Shown: positions 12,660-21,158 of the stretch, one piece after another
Position numbering within the stretch: the stretch's first letter is position 1
How the letters are laid out: each line of letters begins with the position of its first letter
DNA from: Alysiella sp.
GTDB taxonomy: Bacteria > Pseudomonadota > Gammaproteobacteria > Burkholderiales > Neisseriaceae
Direction: 5' to 3'
Length of the DNA: 22,221 nucleotides
Assembly: GCF_030525755.1 (NCBI RefSeq)
Contig: NZ_JAUNEC010000027.1
Span: 1-22,221, forward strand
Position numbers and translations under genes: made by a program
Notes under the pieces: generated by a model
Databases searched by the model: none
Told to the model about the DNA's origin: nothing
Seen by the model: only the letters and a program-made list of their open reading frames with translations

Positions 12660-14945
12660 ATGGACGAACATTTAAGAGAAGCTGCGCTGAATTTCCACGA
12701 ATTTCCTACGCCTGGCAAAATCCAAGTCGCACCAACCAAGCCTTTGGCAACACAATACGATTTATCATTGGCATATTCACCTGGCGTTGCCGTTCCTTGT
12801 ATGGAAATCCATGCCGACCCAGCCAAATCATATCGCTATACTGCACGCGGTAATTTGGTGGCGGTGGTTTCCAATGGTACTGCGGTTTTGGGTTTAGGCA
12901 ATATTGGTCCAGAAGCCAGTAAACCCGTTATGGAAGGCAAAGGCGTTTTGTTCAAAAAATTCGCCAATATTGATGTGTTTGACATAGAAATCAATGAAAC
13001 TGACCCCGATAAATTGGTGGACATCATCGCCGCACTTGAACCAACTTTTGGCGGTATCAATTTAGAAGACATCAAAGCGCCCGAATGCTTCTATATTGAG
13101 AAAAAATTGCGTGAACGCTGCAATATTCCTGTTTTCCATGACGACCAACACGGCACAGCCATCATCACGGCCGCAGCCGTTTTGAATGGCTTACGTTATG
13201 TAAAAAAAGACATTGCCCAAGTGAAATTAGTGTGTTCTGGTGCGGGTGCTGCTGCGATTGCATGTTTGGATTTATTGGTGGCTTTGGGCATGAAACCTGA
13301 AAACATCACCGTTTGCGACTCCAAAGGCGTGATTTACAAAACCCGCGAAGACCATACACGCATGGACGAGAGCAAATTGCGTTACGCGATTGAAGACAAT
13401 GGTCAGCGTGATTTGGGTGATGCCGTAGCCAATAAAGATGTGTTTTTGGGCTTATCGGGTCCCAATGTATTGAGTGTGGAAATGCTCAAACAAATGACCG
13501 AAAACCCATTGGTGTTTGCTATGGCAAATCCACAACCCGAGATTTGGCCGCCCGAAGCCAAAGCCGCACGTCCTGATGTGATTATTGGTACAGGTCGGTC
13601 AGACTTCCCCAACCAAGTCAATAATGTTTTGTGTTTCCCATTCATTTTCCGTGGCGCATTAGATGTTGGCGCAACCACTATCAATGAAGAAATGAAACTG
13701 GCAACCGTACATGCGATTGCTGATTTGGCGATGGCAGAAGCTAATGATGTTGTGGCAGGTGCATATGGTGGCGAAGAATTGAAATTTGGTCCTGAATACC
13801 TGATTCCCAAACCTTTTGATCCACGCTTAATTGCCAAAATTGCCCCTGCCGTTGCCCAAGCTGCCATGAATTCAGGCGTGGCAACGCGTCCAATTACCGA
13901 TATGGCTGCATACACCGAGAAATTGGAAGAACAAATCTACAAAACCAATTTATTTATGCGTCCTGTTGTAGCACAAGCCAAAAAAGACGTGAAACGCATT
14001 GTATTGGCGGAAGGTGAAGACGAACGCGTATTACACGCTGCCCAATACTTAGCTTCACAAAAAATTGTGTATCCCGTTTTAATCGGTCGCAAAGAAATCA
14101 TTGAAGCAGGTTTAGAAAGTCAATCTTTAACCATTCAGGCAGGAAAAGACTTTGATTTAATTGATATTGCCAATAATCCCTACTACGAAGAAAGTTGGAA
14201 ACACTATTATAATCTACAAAAACGCAAAGGCGTTACCGAAGACATGGCGCGTCGCCGCATGTTGGTTAATCACACTTTAATTGGTGCCACCATGGTGGAG
14301 TTGGGTTACGCAGATGGCATGGTGGCTGGCACGATTGGTCGTTTCCATGACCACTTCAAGGTATATAAAGACATCATTGGCTTTGACAATCCCGAACAAA
14401 ATGCCTTTGCCATGAATGCTTTGATTTCCAATAAAGGCAACTTCTTCATCGCCGATACTTATGTGATTGATAACCCAACAGCGGAACAAATCGCACAAGG
14501 CACTTTAATGTGTGCCAAAGAAATCAAACGTTTTGGTATTCAGCCCAAAGTGGCATTATTGTCCAATTCCAATTACGGCTCTTTTTACAATGACGACAGT
14601 GCTAAAATGCAAAAAGCCTTGCAACTGATTCGTCAAGCCGATGATGAACTGGAAATTGATGGCGAAATGCAAGCAGATTTGGCATTGGACGAAACCCTAC
14701 GCAAACAAATCTTCCCTGAAACCACGCTTTCAGGCAGTGCAAATTTACTGGTCATGCCCAATGTGGAAGCCGCCAACATCAGCTATAACTTAATGCGTGT
14801 GAATGCCACCAATGGCATTACAGTCGGTCCCATTTTGATGGGTTTAAACAAAGCAGTCCACTTGGTTACACCCATTTCAACCGTACGCCGCATCATCAAT
14901 ATGGCAGCAATTGCCGCAGTTGATGCACAGCTGAACAACAAATAA
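12660..14945 (+). CDS. maeB: NADP-dependent malic enzyme, MaeB type, with phosphate-acetyltransferase-like C-terminus
   Basis: MaeB oxidatively decarboxylates malate to pyruvate, making NADPH in the cytoplasm. The 761 residues match the two-domain MaeB (E. coli 759). The N-terminal malic part has AYSPGVAVPC (38-47), GLGNIGPEASKPV (78-90), VFHDDQHGTAI (158-168) and the dinucleotide loop GAGAAAIACLDLL (194-206). From about residue 430, starting near NLFMRPVVAQAKKDVKRIV, the second domain resembles phosphate acetyltransferase; in this family it is regulatory, commonly sensing acetyl-CoA. LSGSANLLVMPN near its end comes from a partial uptake sequence. Upstream there is only a weak AGAAAG ribosome-binding site and a possible TACAAT -10 (12593-12598). 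A paired-uptake-sequence terminator follows. Confidence 0.96.
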   Translation: MDEHLREAALNFHEFPTPGKIQVAPTKPLATQYDLSLAYSPGVAVPCMEIHADPAKSYRYTARGNLVAVVSNGTAVLGLGNIGPEASKPVMEGKGVLFKKFANIDVFDIEINETDPDKLVDIIAALEPTFGGINLEDIKAPECFYIEKKLRERCNIPVFHDDQHGTAIITAAAVLNGLRYVKKDIAQVKLVCSGAGAAAIACLDLLVALGMKPENITVCDSKGVIYKTREDHTRMDESKLRYAIEDNGQRDLGDAVANKDVFLGLSGPNVLSVEMLKQMTENPLVFAMANPQPEIWPPEAKAARPDVIIGTGRSDFPNQVNNVLCFPFIFRGALDVGATTINEEMKLATVHAIADLAMAEANDVVAGAYGGEELKFGPEYLIPKPFDPRLIAKIAPAVAQAAMNSGVATRPITDMAAYTEKLEEQIYKTNLFMRPVVAQAKKDVKRIVLAEGEDERVLHAAQYLASQKIVYPVLIGRKEIIEAGLESQSLTIQAGKDFDLIDIANNPYYEESWKHYYNLQKRKGVTEDMARRRMLVNHTLIGATMVELGYADGMVAGTIGRFHDHFKVYKDIIGFDNPEQNAFAMNALISNKGNFFIADTYVIDNPTAEQIAQGTLMCAKEIKRFGIQPKVALLSNSNYGSFYNDDSAKMQKALQLIRQADDELEIDGEMQADLALDETLRKQIFPETTLSGSANLLVMPNVEAANISYNLMRVNATNGITVGPILMGLNKAVHLVTPISTVRRIINMAAIAAVDAQLNNK

Positions 14946-14970
14946 ATCATCTCTATAAACTTTCTCCAAA

Positions 14971-15001
14971 CAAGCTGCCTGAAAATTTTTCAGGCAGCTT
15001 G
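14971..15001 (+). terminator. Terminator after maeB made of inverted uptake sequences
   Basis: A 14-bp perfect stem (14971-14984 with 14988-15001, AAGCTGCCTGAAA / TTTCAGGCAGCTT core) with a 3-nt loop, followed by TTGTG. It lies 25 nt after the maeB stop and just before the dnaE promoter. Confidence 0.75.
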
Positions 15002-15004
15002 TTG

Positions 15005-15013
15005 TGTTAAAAT
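15005..15013 (+). promoter_or_regulatory. Extended -10 promoter of dnaE
   Basis: TGTTAAAAT (TGn plus TAAAAT, 5/6) ends 34 nt before the dnaE ATG. The region 17 nt upstream is part of the terminator hairpin and has no -35 box, so this would be an extended -10 promoter. Confidence 0.45.
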
Positions 15014-15047
15014 CCAGTTTTTCTTTACGCTTGATTAAAGTTCTCAA

Positions 15048-18000
15048 ATGTCGTCCTTTGTTCATTTACGCACCCATTCCGAATTTTCCATCACCGATGG
15101 CACATTACGCCTTAAAGAATTGGCAAACCGTGCCAAACAATTTACTTATCCTGCATTGGCACTCACGGATTTCATGAATGTTTTTGGCTTGGTCAAGTTT
15201 TATCAAATTTGTCGTGCAATCGGCATTAAACCAATTTTGGGTGTCGATGTACGCATACACAATCCAGAACAAACCGACAGCCCTTTTCGTGCTTTGCTTC
15301 TGGCGCGTAATCAACAAGGATACATTCGTTTAAGTGAACTCCTATCTCAAGCCTATCAAAATGATGAACGCAATATACATCTACCACAACTCCAACAAAC
15401 ATGGCTATCCAATGGCGACAACAGCGGGTTAATTTGTCTATCAGGCGCACACTTGGGCGAAATTGGTGTGCATTTAATGAATGGTGCACAAGACAAAGCA
15501 CACACCGCAGCAAAAAAATACGCCACATGGTTTCCCAACGCATTTTATTTGGAATTACAAAGGCTGCCTGAAAAACCTGAATGGGAAACATCGGTTTCAG
15601 GCAGCTTGCAATTGGCAAACGAATTGGATTTACCCGTTGTTGCAACTCACCCTACCCAATTTCTTGATGAATCAGACTACAAAGCCCATGATGCGCGTGT
15701 GTGCATCGCAGGGGGCTGGGTATTGGCAGACAAAAAACGCCCACAAGTATTCACACGCAGCCAATTTTTCGTTTCTCCCGAAGTGATGACAGAGCGCTTT
15801 ACCGATATTCCAGAAGCACTGGAAAACACATTAGAAATTGCCAAGCGTTGTAATCTTACCCTTACTCTGGGCAAAAACTTTCTGCCCGACTTTCCCACGC
15901 CCAATGGCATGGATTTAAACGATTATTTGGTTCATTTGTCCAATCAAGGTTTACAAACTCGCATGAGAACCTTGTACCCTGATGAAGCTGAACGCCAAAA
16001 CAAGCTGCCTGAATATCAAGAACGTCTTGATTTTGAGTTAAAAACCATTATTCAGATGGGTTTTCCAGGCTATTTTTTGATTGTGGCAGACTTCATTAAC
16101 TGGGCAAAAAACAATGGCTGTCCTGTTGGACCAGGACGCGGTTCAGGTGCGGGTTCATTGGTTGCCTATTCATTAGGCATTACCGACCTAGACCCGCTGC
16201 GTTACGCCCTGCTGTTTGAACGTTTTCTCAATCCCGAACGCGTGTCCATGCCTGACTTTGACATTGATTTCTGCCAAGCCAATCGTGGACGCGTGATTGA
16301 ATATGTGCGTGCCAAATACGGTAAAGAAGCCGTTAGCCAAATCGTTACCTTTGGTACGCTTTCGTCCAAAGCAGTCATTCGCGATGTTGGACGCGTATTG
16401 GAATTACCATTTAAATTGTGCGACAACTTATCCAAATTGATTCCTTTGGAACAAAATAAGCCCTTGTCTTTGGCAAAAGCCATGGAAGTTGAACCTGAAA
16501 TCAAGCGCATCTTGGACGATGAAGACGCATGGGAATTGATGGATTTAGCACAAAAATTGGAAGATTTAACGCGTGGTTTAGGCATGCATGCAGGTGGCGT
16601 ACTGATTGCACCAGGAAAAATTTCCGATTTTTCCCCCATTTATCAAGCAGACGAATCTTCCTCTCCCGTATCCATGTACGACAAAGGCGATGTAGAAAAT
16701 GTAGGCTTAGTCAAATTTGACTTCTTGGGTTTACGCAATTTAACCATTATTGAAATGGCACAATCCTTTATCAAACAAACAACTGGGGAAACCATTGACG
16801 TATCACGCATTTCCCTAGAAGATGATGCTGCCTATAAAATCTTCCGTGATGCCAATACCACAGCCGTATTCCAGTTTGAGTCTAGTGGCATGAAAAAAAT
16901 GCTGCAAACAGCTTATACCACCAAATTTGAAGAGTTGATTGCCTTTGTGTCTTTGTATCGTCCAGGCCCGATGGACAATATCCCTGATTTTGTAGCGCGA
17001 ATGAAAGGGCAATCATTTGAATACATACACCCATTACTTAAACCTATTTTAGAGCCAACTTACGGCATCATGGTCTATCAAGAACAAGTGATGCAGGCAG
17101 CCCAAATCATTGGTGGTTATTCTTTAGGAGGTGCGGATTTATTGCGCCGTGCAATGGGTAAGAAAAAACCCGAAGAGATGGTCAAACACCGCGATATTTT
17201 TGCCGAAGGTGCGGCAAAACAAAATATTTCGCGTGAAAAAGCCGATGAAATTTTTGACTACATGGAAAAATTTGCAGGTTACGGTTTCAATAAATCCCAT
17301 GCTGCCGCCTACGCACTGATTTCCTATCAAACAGCATGGCTCAAAGCCCACTACCCTGCCGAATTTATGGCCGCCACCATGTCCAGCGAATTGGACAATA
17401 CCGACCAACTGAAACTCTTTTACGATGACGCACAAAGCCCATTGAACGGCATCAGTTTTTTACCGCCCGACATCAATGAATCATGCTACCGCTTTATTCC
17501 CAACGCCCAAAAGCAAATCCGTTACGCTTTGGGCGCAATCAAAGGCACAGGCGAATCAGCAGTACAAAATATTGTTGAAGCACGCGAAACAGGTGGTAAA
17601 TTTACCAGTTTATTTGATTTTTGTGAGCGCGTAGACAAACATCATGTCAATCGCCGCACCCTAGAAGCCTTGATACGCGGTGGCGCATTTGACAGCATAG
17701 AACCCAATCGCGCCATGTTACTGGCAAACATAGAATTGGCAATGGCAAATGCCGAACAAAAAGCCGAGAATATCAATCAAGGCGGTCTATTTGACATGTT
17801 TGATGATGTCATTGAAGACATTACCATGCTGCCTGAAAAAGCATGGAGTGAAAGTGAAAAGCTGGCAGAAGAAAAACAAACCATTGGTTTTTATTTAAGT
17901 GGGCACCCCTTTGCCCCTTATGCCGAAGAAGTACGCCGTTTTGCACCCACCTCGTTAAACGCACTCAAACCGGCCGACAGCGTACGCATTGCGGGATTTG

Positions 18001-18527
18001 CCACATCAGTCCGCAGCATCATGACCAAAAACGGTAAAATGGTGGCAATCCAATTGGAAGATGGCAATGGCAAACAAGAAATCATCATTCGTGGCGAAAT
18101 GTTGGCAACTTTACCCCGTGAGATTTTACAAGCCGACCAAATTTTGGTATGTGATTGTCGCGTGCGCGAAGACAGCTTCAATCCAGAAGGTGGCTTACGC
18201 ATCAATGTGTTAAGCAATAAAATCAACCCCGATGATGAAACATCAGAAGCCCACGCCCGCATTTACACCTTAAATCAAGCACGCAGCCACTATGCTGAAA
18301 TCTTAACGCTGCATTTGTGTCCCGAACACGACATCAATGCATTGGCAAACTTGCTGCACACACACACACAAACCGAAGGTAAACACATTGCATTAAAACT
18401 GAATTATGAAAATGCCCATGCTTCAGGCAGCCTGATACCCTCTGCACAATGGCGCATTGTCATGACAAATGATTTATTGCATGATTTACAAACACTTTTG
18501 GGTGAACATGCCGTTGGCGTGGCTTAA
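15048..18527 (+). CDS. dnaE: DNA polymerase III alpha subunit
   Basis: DnaE is the replicative polymerase of the cytoplasmic replisome. The 1159 residues match E. coli (1160). The order is standard: a PHP domain from residue 4 (FVHLRTHSEFSITDG), the polymerase core with GPGRGSGAGSLVAYSLGITDLDP (361-383) and catalytic aspartates in PDFDIDF (402-408, Asp403 and Asp405), the fingers and helix-hairpin-helix region (GYGFNKSHAAAYALISYQTAW), a clamp-binding motif QGGLFDMF at 911-918, then the OB-fold and C-terminal tau-binding region. Uptake sequences inside the gene, at 15561-15572 (exact), 15596-15607, 16002-16013, 17826-17837 and 18422-18433 (exact), encode RLPE, SGSL, KLPE, MLPE and SGSL. A (CA)7 run at 18357-18370 codes for HTHT. 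Only weak ribosome-binding sequence is visible before the ATG. Confidence 0.98.
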   Translation: MSSFVHLRTHSEFSITDGTLRLKELANRAKQFTYPALALTDFMNVFGLVKFYQICRAIGIKPILGVDVRIHNPEQTDSPFRALLLARNQQGYIRLSELLSQAYQNDERNIHLPQLQQTWLSNGDNSGLICLSGAHLGEIGVHLMNGAQDKAHTAAKKYATWFPNAFYLELQRLPEKPEWETSVSGSLQLANELDLPVVATHPTQFLDESDYKAHDARVCIAGGWVLADKKRPQVFTRSQFFVSPEVMTERFTDIPEALENTLEIAKRCNLTLTLGKNFLPDFPTPNGMDLNDYLVHLSNQGLQTRMRTLYPDEAERQNKLPEYQERLDFELKTIIQMGFPGYFLIVADFINWAKNNGCPVGPGRGSGAGSLVAYSLGITDLDPLRYALLFERFLNPERVSMPDFDIDFCQANRGRVIEYVRAKYGKEAVSQIVTFGTLSSKAVIRDVGRVLELPFKLCDNLSKLIPLEQNKPLSLAKAMEVEPEIKRILDDEDAWELMDLAQKLEDLTRGLGMHAGGVLIAPGKISDFSPIYQADESSSPVSMYDKGDVENVGLVKFDFLGLRNLTIIEMAQSFIKQTTGETIDVSRISLEDDAAYKIFRDANTTAVFQFESSGMKKMLQTAYTTKFEELIAFVSLYRPGPMDNIPDFVARMKGQSFEYIHPLLKPILEPTYGIMVYQEQVMQAAQIIGGYSLGGADLLRRAMGKKKPEEMVKHRDIFAEGAAKQNISREKADEIFDYMEKFAGYGFNKSHAAAYALISYQTAWLKAHYPAEFMAATMSSELDNTDQLKLFYDDAQSPLNGISFLPPDINESCYRFIPNAQKQIRYALGAIKGTGESAVQNIVEARETGGKFTSLFDFCERVDKHHVNRRTLEALIRGGAFDSIEPNRAMLLANIELAMANAEQKAENINQGGLFDMFDDVIEDITMLPEKAWSESEKLAEEKQTIGFYLSGHPFAPYAEEVRRFAPTSLNALKPADSVRIAGFATSVRSIMTKNGKMVAIQLEDGNGKQEIIIRGEMLATLPREILQADQILVCDCRVREDSFNPEGGLRINVLSNKINPDDETSEAHARIYTLNQARSHYAEILTLHLCPEHDINALANLLHTHTQTEGKHIALKLNYENAHASGSLIPSAQWRIVMTNDLLHDLQTLLGEHAVGVA
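15561..15572 (+). repeat. DNA uptake sequence inside dnaE
   Basis: AGGCTGCCTGAA, exact, read in frame as RLPE. An inverted 11/12 partner, TTCAGGCAGCTT, lies at 15596-15607. Confidence 0.8.
18422..18433 (-). repeat. DNA uptake sequence near the 3' end of dnaE
   Basis: TTCAGGCAGCCT, exact, encoding SGSL in ASGSLIPS. Confidence 0.8.
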
Positions 18528-18537
18528 TTTGGTGTTT

Positions 18538-18549
18538 AGGCTGCCTGAA
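18538..18549 (+). repeat. DNA uptake sequence after dnaE
   Basis: AGGCTGCCTGAA, exact, 10 nt after the dnaE stop. No inverted partner lies close by, so it is not an obvious terminator. Confidence 0.85.
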
Positions 18550-18581
18550 TACATTCTAAAACCCTTTCAAAACTTAATTCA

Positions 18582-18677
18582 TAGGGACGGATTCGATATT
18601 TACCCTGTTTCAGTTTGTAGAAAATTTTATTTTTATCAATAAATTGAGGAAATAGCGGAGATAAAATCCGCCCCTAC
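18582..18677. repeat. 96-bp intergenic element with terminal inverted repeats, MITE-like
   Basis: The left end, TAGGGACGGATT (18582-18593), and the complement of the right end, AATCCGCCCCTA (18665-18676), match at 11 of 12 positions. The interior is AT-rich and non-coding. The end pattern TAGGGGCGGATT recalls short GC-ended repeats dispersed in many bacterial genomes. Together with the uptake sequences and promoter around it, it fills the 287-nt gap between dnaE and hemC. The element is clearly seen as an inverted repeat, but its mobility is inferred. Confidence 0.5.
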
Positions 18678-18717
18678 ATTCGTTTAAAAATGGTTTTAGC
18701 AAAGTTTCATTCTGCAT

Positions 18718-18729
18718 TTCAGGCAGCCT
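18718..18729 (-). repeat. DNA uptake sequence in the dnaE-hemC gap
   Basis: TTCAGGCAGCCT, exact. Confidence 0.85.
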
Positions 18730-18734
18730 ATGAG

Positions 18735-18763
18735 TTTATCAAGTTCAAGCAAAATGCTATCAT
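18735..18763 (+). promoter_or_regulatory. Promoter of hemC
   Basis: TTTATC (18735-18740, 3/6), a 17-nt spacer ending in TGC, then TATCAT (18758-18763, 5/6). It is an extended -10 type, ending 51 nt before the hemC ATG. An uptake sequence lies within the predicted leader. Confidence 0.42.
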
Positions 18764-18788
18764 CTGTATCTTTTTACATTTTCCCATT

Positions 18789-18800
18789 TTCAGGCAGCCT
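18789..18800 (-). repeat. DNA uptake sequence in the hemC leader
   Basis: TTCAGGCAGCCT, exact, 14 nt before the hemC ATG. Confidence 0.85.
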
Positions 18801-18814
18801 AAAAAGTTTTCATT

Positions 18815-19753
18815 ATGAACCAACAACCCGAAAAACTCGTGATTGCCAGCCGAGAAAGCGCATTGGCAATGTGGCAAGCGCGTCATATTCAAGCACAACT
18901 GCAAAATCTGTACCCCCAATGCAACATCAGCATTTTGGGCATGACCACACAAGGCGACCAAATTTTGGATAAAACCCTATCCAAAATTGGTGGTAAAGGT
19001 TTATTTATCAAAGAATTGGAAACCGCGTTGCACGAAAATCGTGCCGACTTGGCAGTTCATTCCCTTAAAGATATCCCCATGGATTTGCCCGAAGGATTTG
19101 CTTTGGCAGCAATAGGAGAACGTGCCAATCCATTTGATGCCTTTGTGTCTAACCATTACGCACGTTTGGAAGATTTACCACAAGGTGCAGTTGTTGGCAC
19201 GTCCAGCTTACGCCGTGAAGCACAATTACGCGCCCGTTTTCCGCATTTAAACATCAAACCATTGCGCGGAAATGTGCAAACCCGTTTAGCCAAATTGGAC
19301 AATGGCGAATACGATGCCATCATTTTGGCAGCTGCAGGTTTAGAACGTTTGGCACTCAACGAACGCATACGCACCATTTTATCGCCAGCCGACAGTTTAC
19401 CAGCCGCAGGACAAGGTGCGCTTGGCATTGAAATCGCCGCTCATCGTACCGATTTGATTTCAGTCTTATTGCCCTTAAACCACCCCAAAACCGCTGCTTG
19501 CGTAACGGCAGAACGCGCATTAGCACGCGCTTTGGGAGGCAGTTGCCAAGTACCATTGGCAGCTTATTGTACTGCCGATGAACATGGCTTACTCACACTA
19601 CACGGCTTGGTAGCACACTCAGATGGTTCTGTCATGCTGACCGCACAAGCACAAGCTCCGGCAGAATACGCCGATGCTTTGGGGCGTGCAGTAGCCAAAA
19701 AATTGGCTGATGACGGTGCAACAGAAGTGATTGCCGATGTCCTAAAATCCTAA
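18815..19753 (+). CDS. hemC: Porphobilinogen deaminase (hydroxymethylbilane synthase)
   Basis: HemC condenses four porphobilinogen molecules into hydroxymethylbilane in the cytoplasm. The 312 residues fit the family (E. coli 313). KIGGKGLFIKELETALHE lies at 57-74. HSLKDIPMDLP holds catalytic Asp86. GTSSLRREAQLRARFP (128-143) carries the conserved arginines that bind the pyrrole chain, and GGSCQVPLAAY holds Cys244, which anchors the dipyrromethane cofactor. All are intact. It starts at ATG 18815 with only a weak AAAAG upstream. In many Proteobacteria hemC is followed by hemD, but here it is followed by a hairpin, a miniature element and convergent hflX. Confidence 0.97.
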   Translation: MNQQPEKLVIASRESALAMWQARHIQAQLQNLYPQCNISILGMTTQGDQILDKTLSKIGGKGLFIKELETALHENRADLAVHSLKDIPMDLPEGFALAAIGERANPFDAFVSNHYARLEDLPQGAVVGTSSLRREAQLRARFPHLNIKPLRGNVQTRLAKLDNGEYDAIILAAAGLERLALNERIRTILSPADSLPAAGQGALGIEIAAHRTDLISVLLPLNHPKTAACVTAERALARALGGSCQVPLAAYCTADEHGLLTLHGLVAHSDGSVMLTAQAQAPAEYADALGRAVAKKLADDGATEVIADVLKS

Positions 19754-19765
19754 ATCAAGCACAAA

Positions 19766-19794
19766 AAGCTGCCTGAAAACTTTCAGGCAGCCTT
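19766..19794 (+). terminator. Terminator after hemC made of inverted uptake sequences
   Basis: GCTGCCTGAAA (19768-19778) pairs with TTTCAGGCAGC (19781-19791) in an 11-bp stem, 14 nt after the hemC stop. The right arm is an exact uptake sequence (19782-19793), followed by a T/A-rich stretch. Confidence 0.68.
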
Positions 19795-19796
19795 AA

Positions 19797-19894
19797 TATA
19801 ATTGTTTTAAATACAAATATAGTACACCCTTATGTATCTAGATGTACACGGCGAGCGTTGTTGCCTTGTCCCATTTATATTTGAAACGATTATA
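19797..19894. mobile_element. Correia-like (CREE/NEMIS-type) miniature inverted-repeat element
   Basis: A 98-bp non-coding element. The first 22 bases (19797-19818, beginning TATAATTGTTTTAAAT) and the complement of the last 22 (19873-19894, beginning TATAATCGTTTCAAAT) match at 19 of 22 positions. Next to the right repeat, read inward, comes GGGACAAGGCAACAACGC. This parallels GGACAAGGCGACGAAGC, which follows the terminal repeat of Neisseria Correia elements, whose ends read TATAGTGGATTAAATTTAAA. An internal GTACA/TGTAC pair (19822-19826, 19843-19847) resembles their GTAC core. It begins 3 nt after the hemC terminator and ends 9 nt from the hflX stop codon. The inverted repeats are directly visible; the Correia relation is from memory of the consensus. 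Confidence 0.6.
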
Positions 19895-19903
19895 AACAAT
19901 CAT

Positions 19904-21049
19904 TTAATGCTGACTGGCAAATTCCGCCAACACTTCACGCAATACGTCCAAGCCCTGACCTGTTGTTGCCGAAACACGCACCGCAGCCACTTTACCATCA
20001 GCTTTACGCATGATGCCGATTCGTCGTTCATTTTCAGGCAGCAAATCACATTTGTTGTATATCACCAACTGCACAATGGCATCGGCTTTAATTTCAGCCA
20101 ACACCTGATTCACATCTTGGATTTTGCGCTCCATTTCAGGATCGGATACGTCCACCAAATGCAATAACACATCAGCCAATGCCGTTTCTTCCAAAGTTGC
20201 CGCAAATGCCGAAATCAATTTGTGTGGCAGATTTTGCACAAAACCCACTGTATCGGTCAAAATAATGCTGCTATCGGCATTCAAATACAACTTGCGCGCG
20301 GTAGTATCCAAAGTGGCAAACAACTGGTCTTTTGCCAACACATTGGCTTTGCTTAAACGATTGAACAAAGTGGATTTACCCGCATTGGTATAGCCCACAA
20401 TCGCAAAAGTTTTCAGGCTGCCTGAAAGCCTTGCTTTACGTCGCGTTTCACGCTGTTTTTTCACATTTTCAAGCTGACGGCGCAATTGCGTGATTTTGCT
20501 TTGAATCAAACGGCGGTCGGTTTCCAGTTGCGTTTCACCAGGACCCTTTAAACCAATACCCCCTTTTTGGCTTTGCAAATGCCCATAACCACGCACCAAT
20601 CGTCCAGCCAAATGCGATAATTGTGCCAACTCCACTTGCAACTTACCTTCTTGCGATTGGGCACGTTGAGCAAAAATTGCCAAAATCAAGCCCACTCTGT
20701 CTAACACACGACATTGCAAGGCTTTTTCCAGATTGCGTTCTTGAGTTGGCGTTAATTCATGATTGAACACCACCAATTCAATATTTTCACGCTGCACCAG
20801 TTGTGCCAATTGCTCCGCTTTACCCGTGCCAACCAATAAAGCAGCATGTGCCTTATCGCACTTCACAGTTTCATGCCACACCAACTCGCCACCAGTAGCG
20901 CGTACCAACTCATCAGCTTCAGCACAAGCTGCCCGAAAAGCCCGCTCACGACTTTCATTGCTGCCTGAAAAGTTTTCAGGCAGCATCACGGATACCAACA
21001 TAATGCGTTCGGCGTGTTCTAGGGTTTTATCGGTTTGAAAACGGGTCAT
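19904..21049 (-). CDS. hflX: HflX-family ribosome-associated GTPase
   Basis: HflX binds the large ribosomal subunit and splits stalled or stress-damaged ribosomes. The 381 residues from ATG 21049 contain the N-terminal HflX domain (GTGKAEQL near 74-81 and FNHELTPTQERNLE at 95-108), the coiled linker with GGIGLKGPGETQLETDRRLI (163-182), and the G domain: P-loop GYTNAGKST (219-227), DTVGF (266-270) and NKCD (332-335). The upstream in-frame start at 21160 was rejected because it would overlap the divergent truC start, and CAGGCAC lies 7 nt before ATG 21049. Uptake sequences inside the gene include the palindrome at 20412-20426 (SGSL) and an inverted pair at about 20959-20985. It is not next to hfq here. 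Confidence 0.95.
   Translation of the reverse strand: MTRFQTDKTLEHAERIMLVSVMLPENFSGSNESRERAFRAACAEADELVRATGGELVWHETVKCDKAHAALLVGTGKAEQLAQLVQRENIELVVFNHELTPTQERNLEKALQCRVLDRVGLILAIFAQRAQSQEGKLQVELAQLSHLAGRLVRGYGHLQSQKGGIGLKGPGETQLETDRRLIQSKITQLRRQLENVKKQRETRRKARLSGSLKTFAIVGYTNAGKSTLFNRLSKANVLAKDQLFATLDTTARKLYLNADSSIILTDTVGFVQNLPHKLISAFAATLEETALADVLLHLVDVSDPEMERKIQDVNQVLAEIKADAIVQLVIYNKCDLLPENERRIGIMRKADGKVAAVRVSATTGQGLDVLREVLAEFASQH
20412..20426. repeat. Palindromic DNA uptake sequence inside hflX
   Basis: TTCAGGCTGCCTGAA. It encodes SGSL in ARLSGSLKTF, at the junction before the G domain. Confidence 0.8.
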
Positions 21050-21158
21050 AACAAAGTGCCTGTGTATCTCAAAAGGCATTAAGACTAAACCAGCGCTACA
21101 TTTATGGCAAGCCAAAACAGAGATTTTTTCATTGTTTACATCATCATTAACTCTGCCC

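Noticed and set aside
13403..13915. 170-codon minus-strand frame opposite maeB
   Set aside because: It is a mirror of the conserved malic enzyme region, with Ser/Ala-biased composition and no ribosome-binding site.
18357..18370. (CA)7 repeat in dnaE as a phase-variation tract
   Set aside because: dnaE is essential, the tract is short and the frame is intact. It encodes HTHT in a variable part of the C-terminus.
21050..21158. Divergent promoters between hflX and truC
   Set aside because: I found only half-matches, such as TTGCCA with a poor -10. Nothing was good enough to list.
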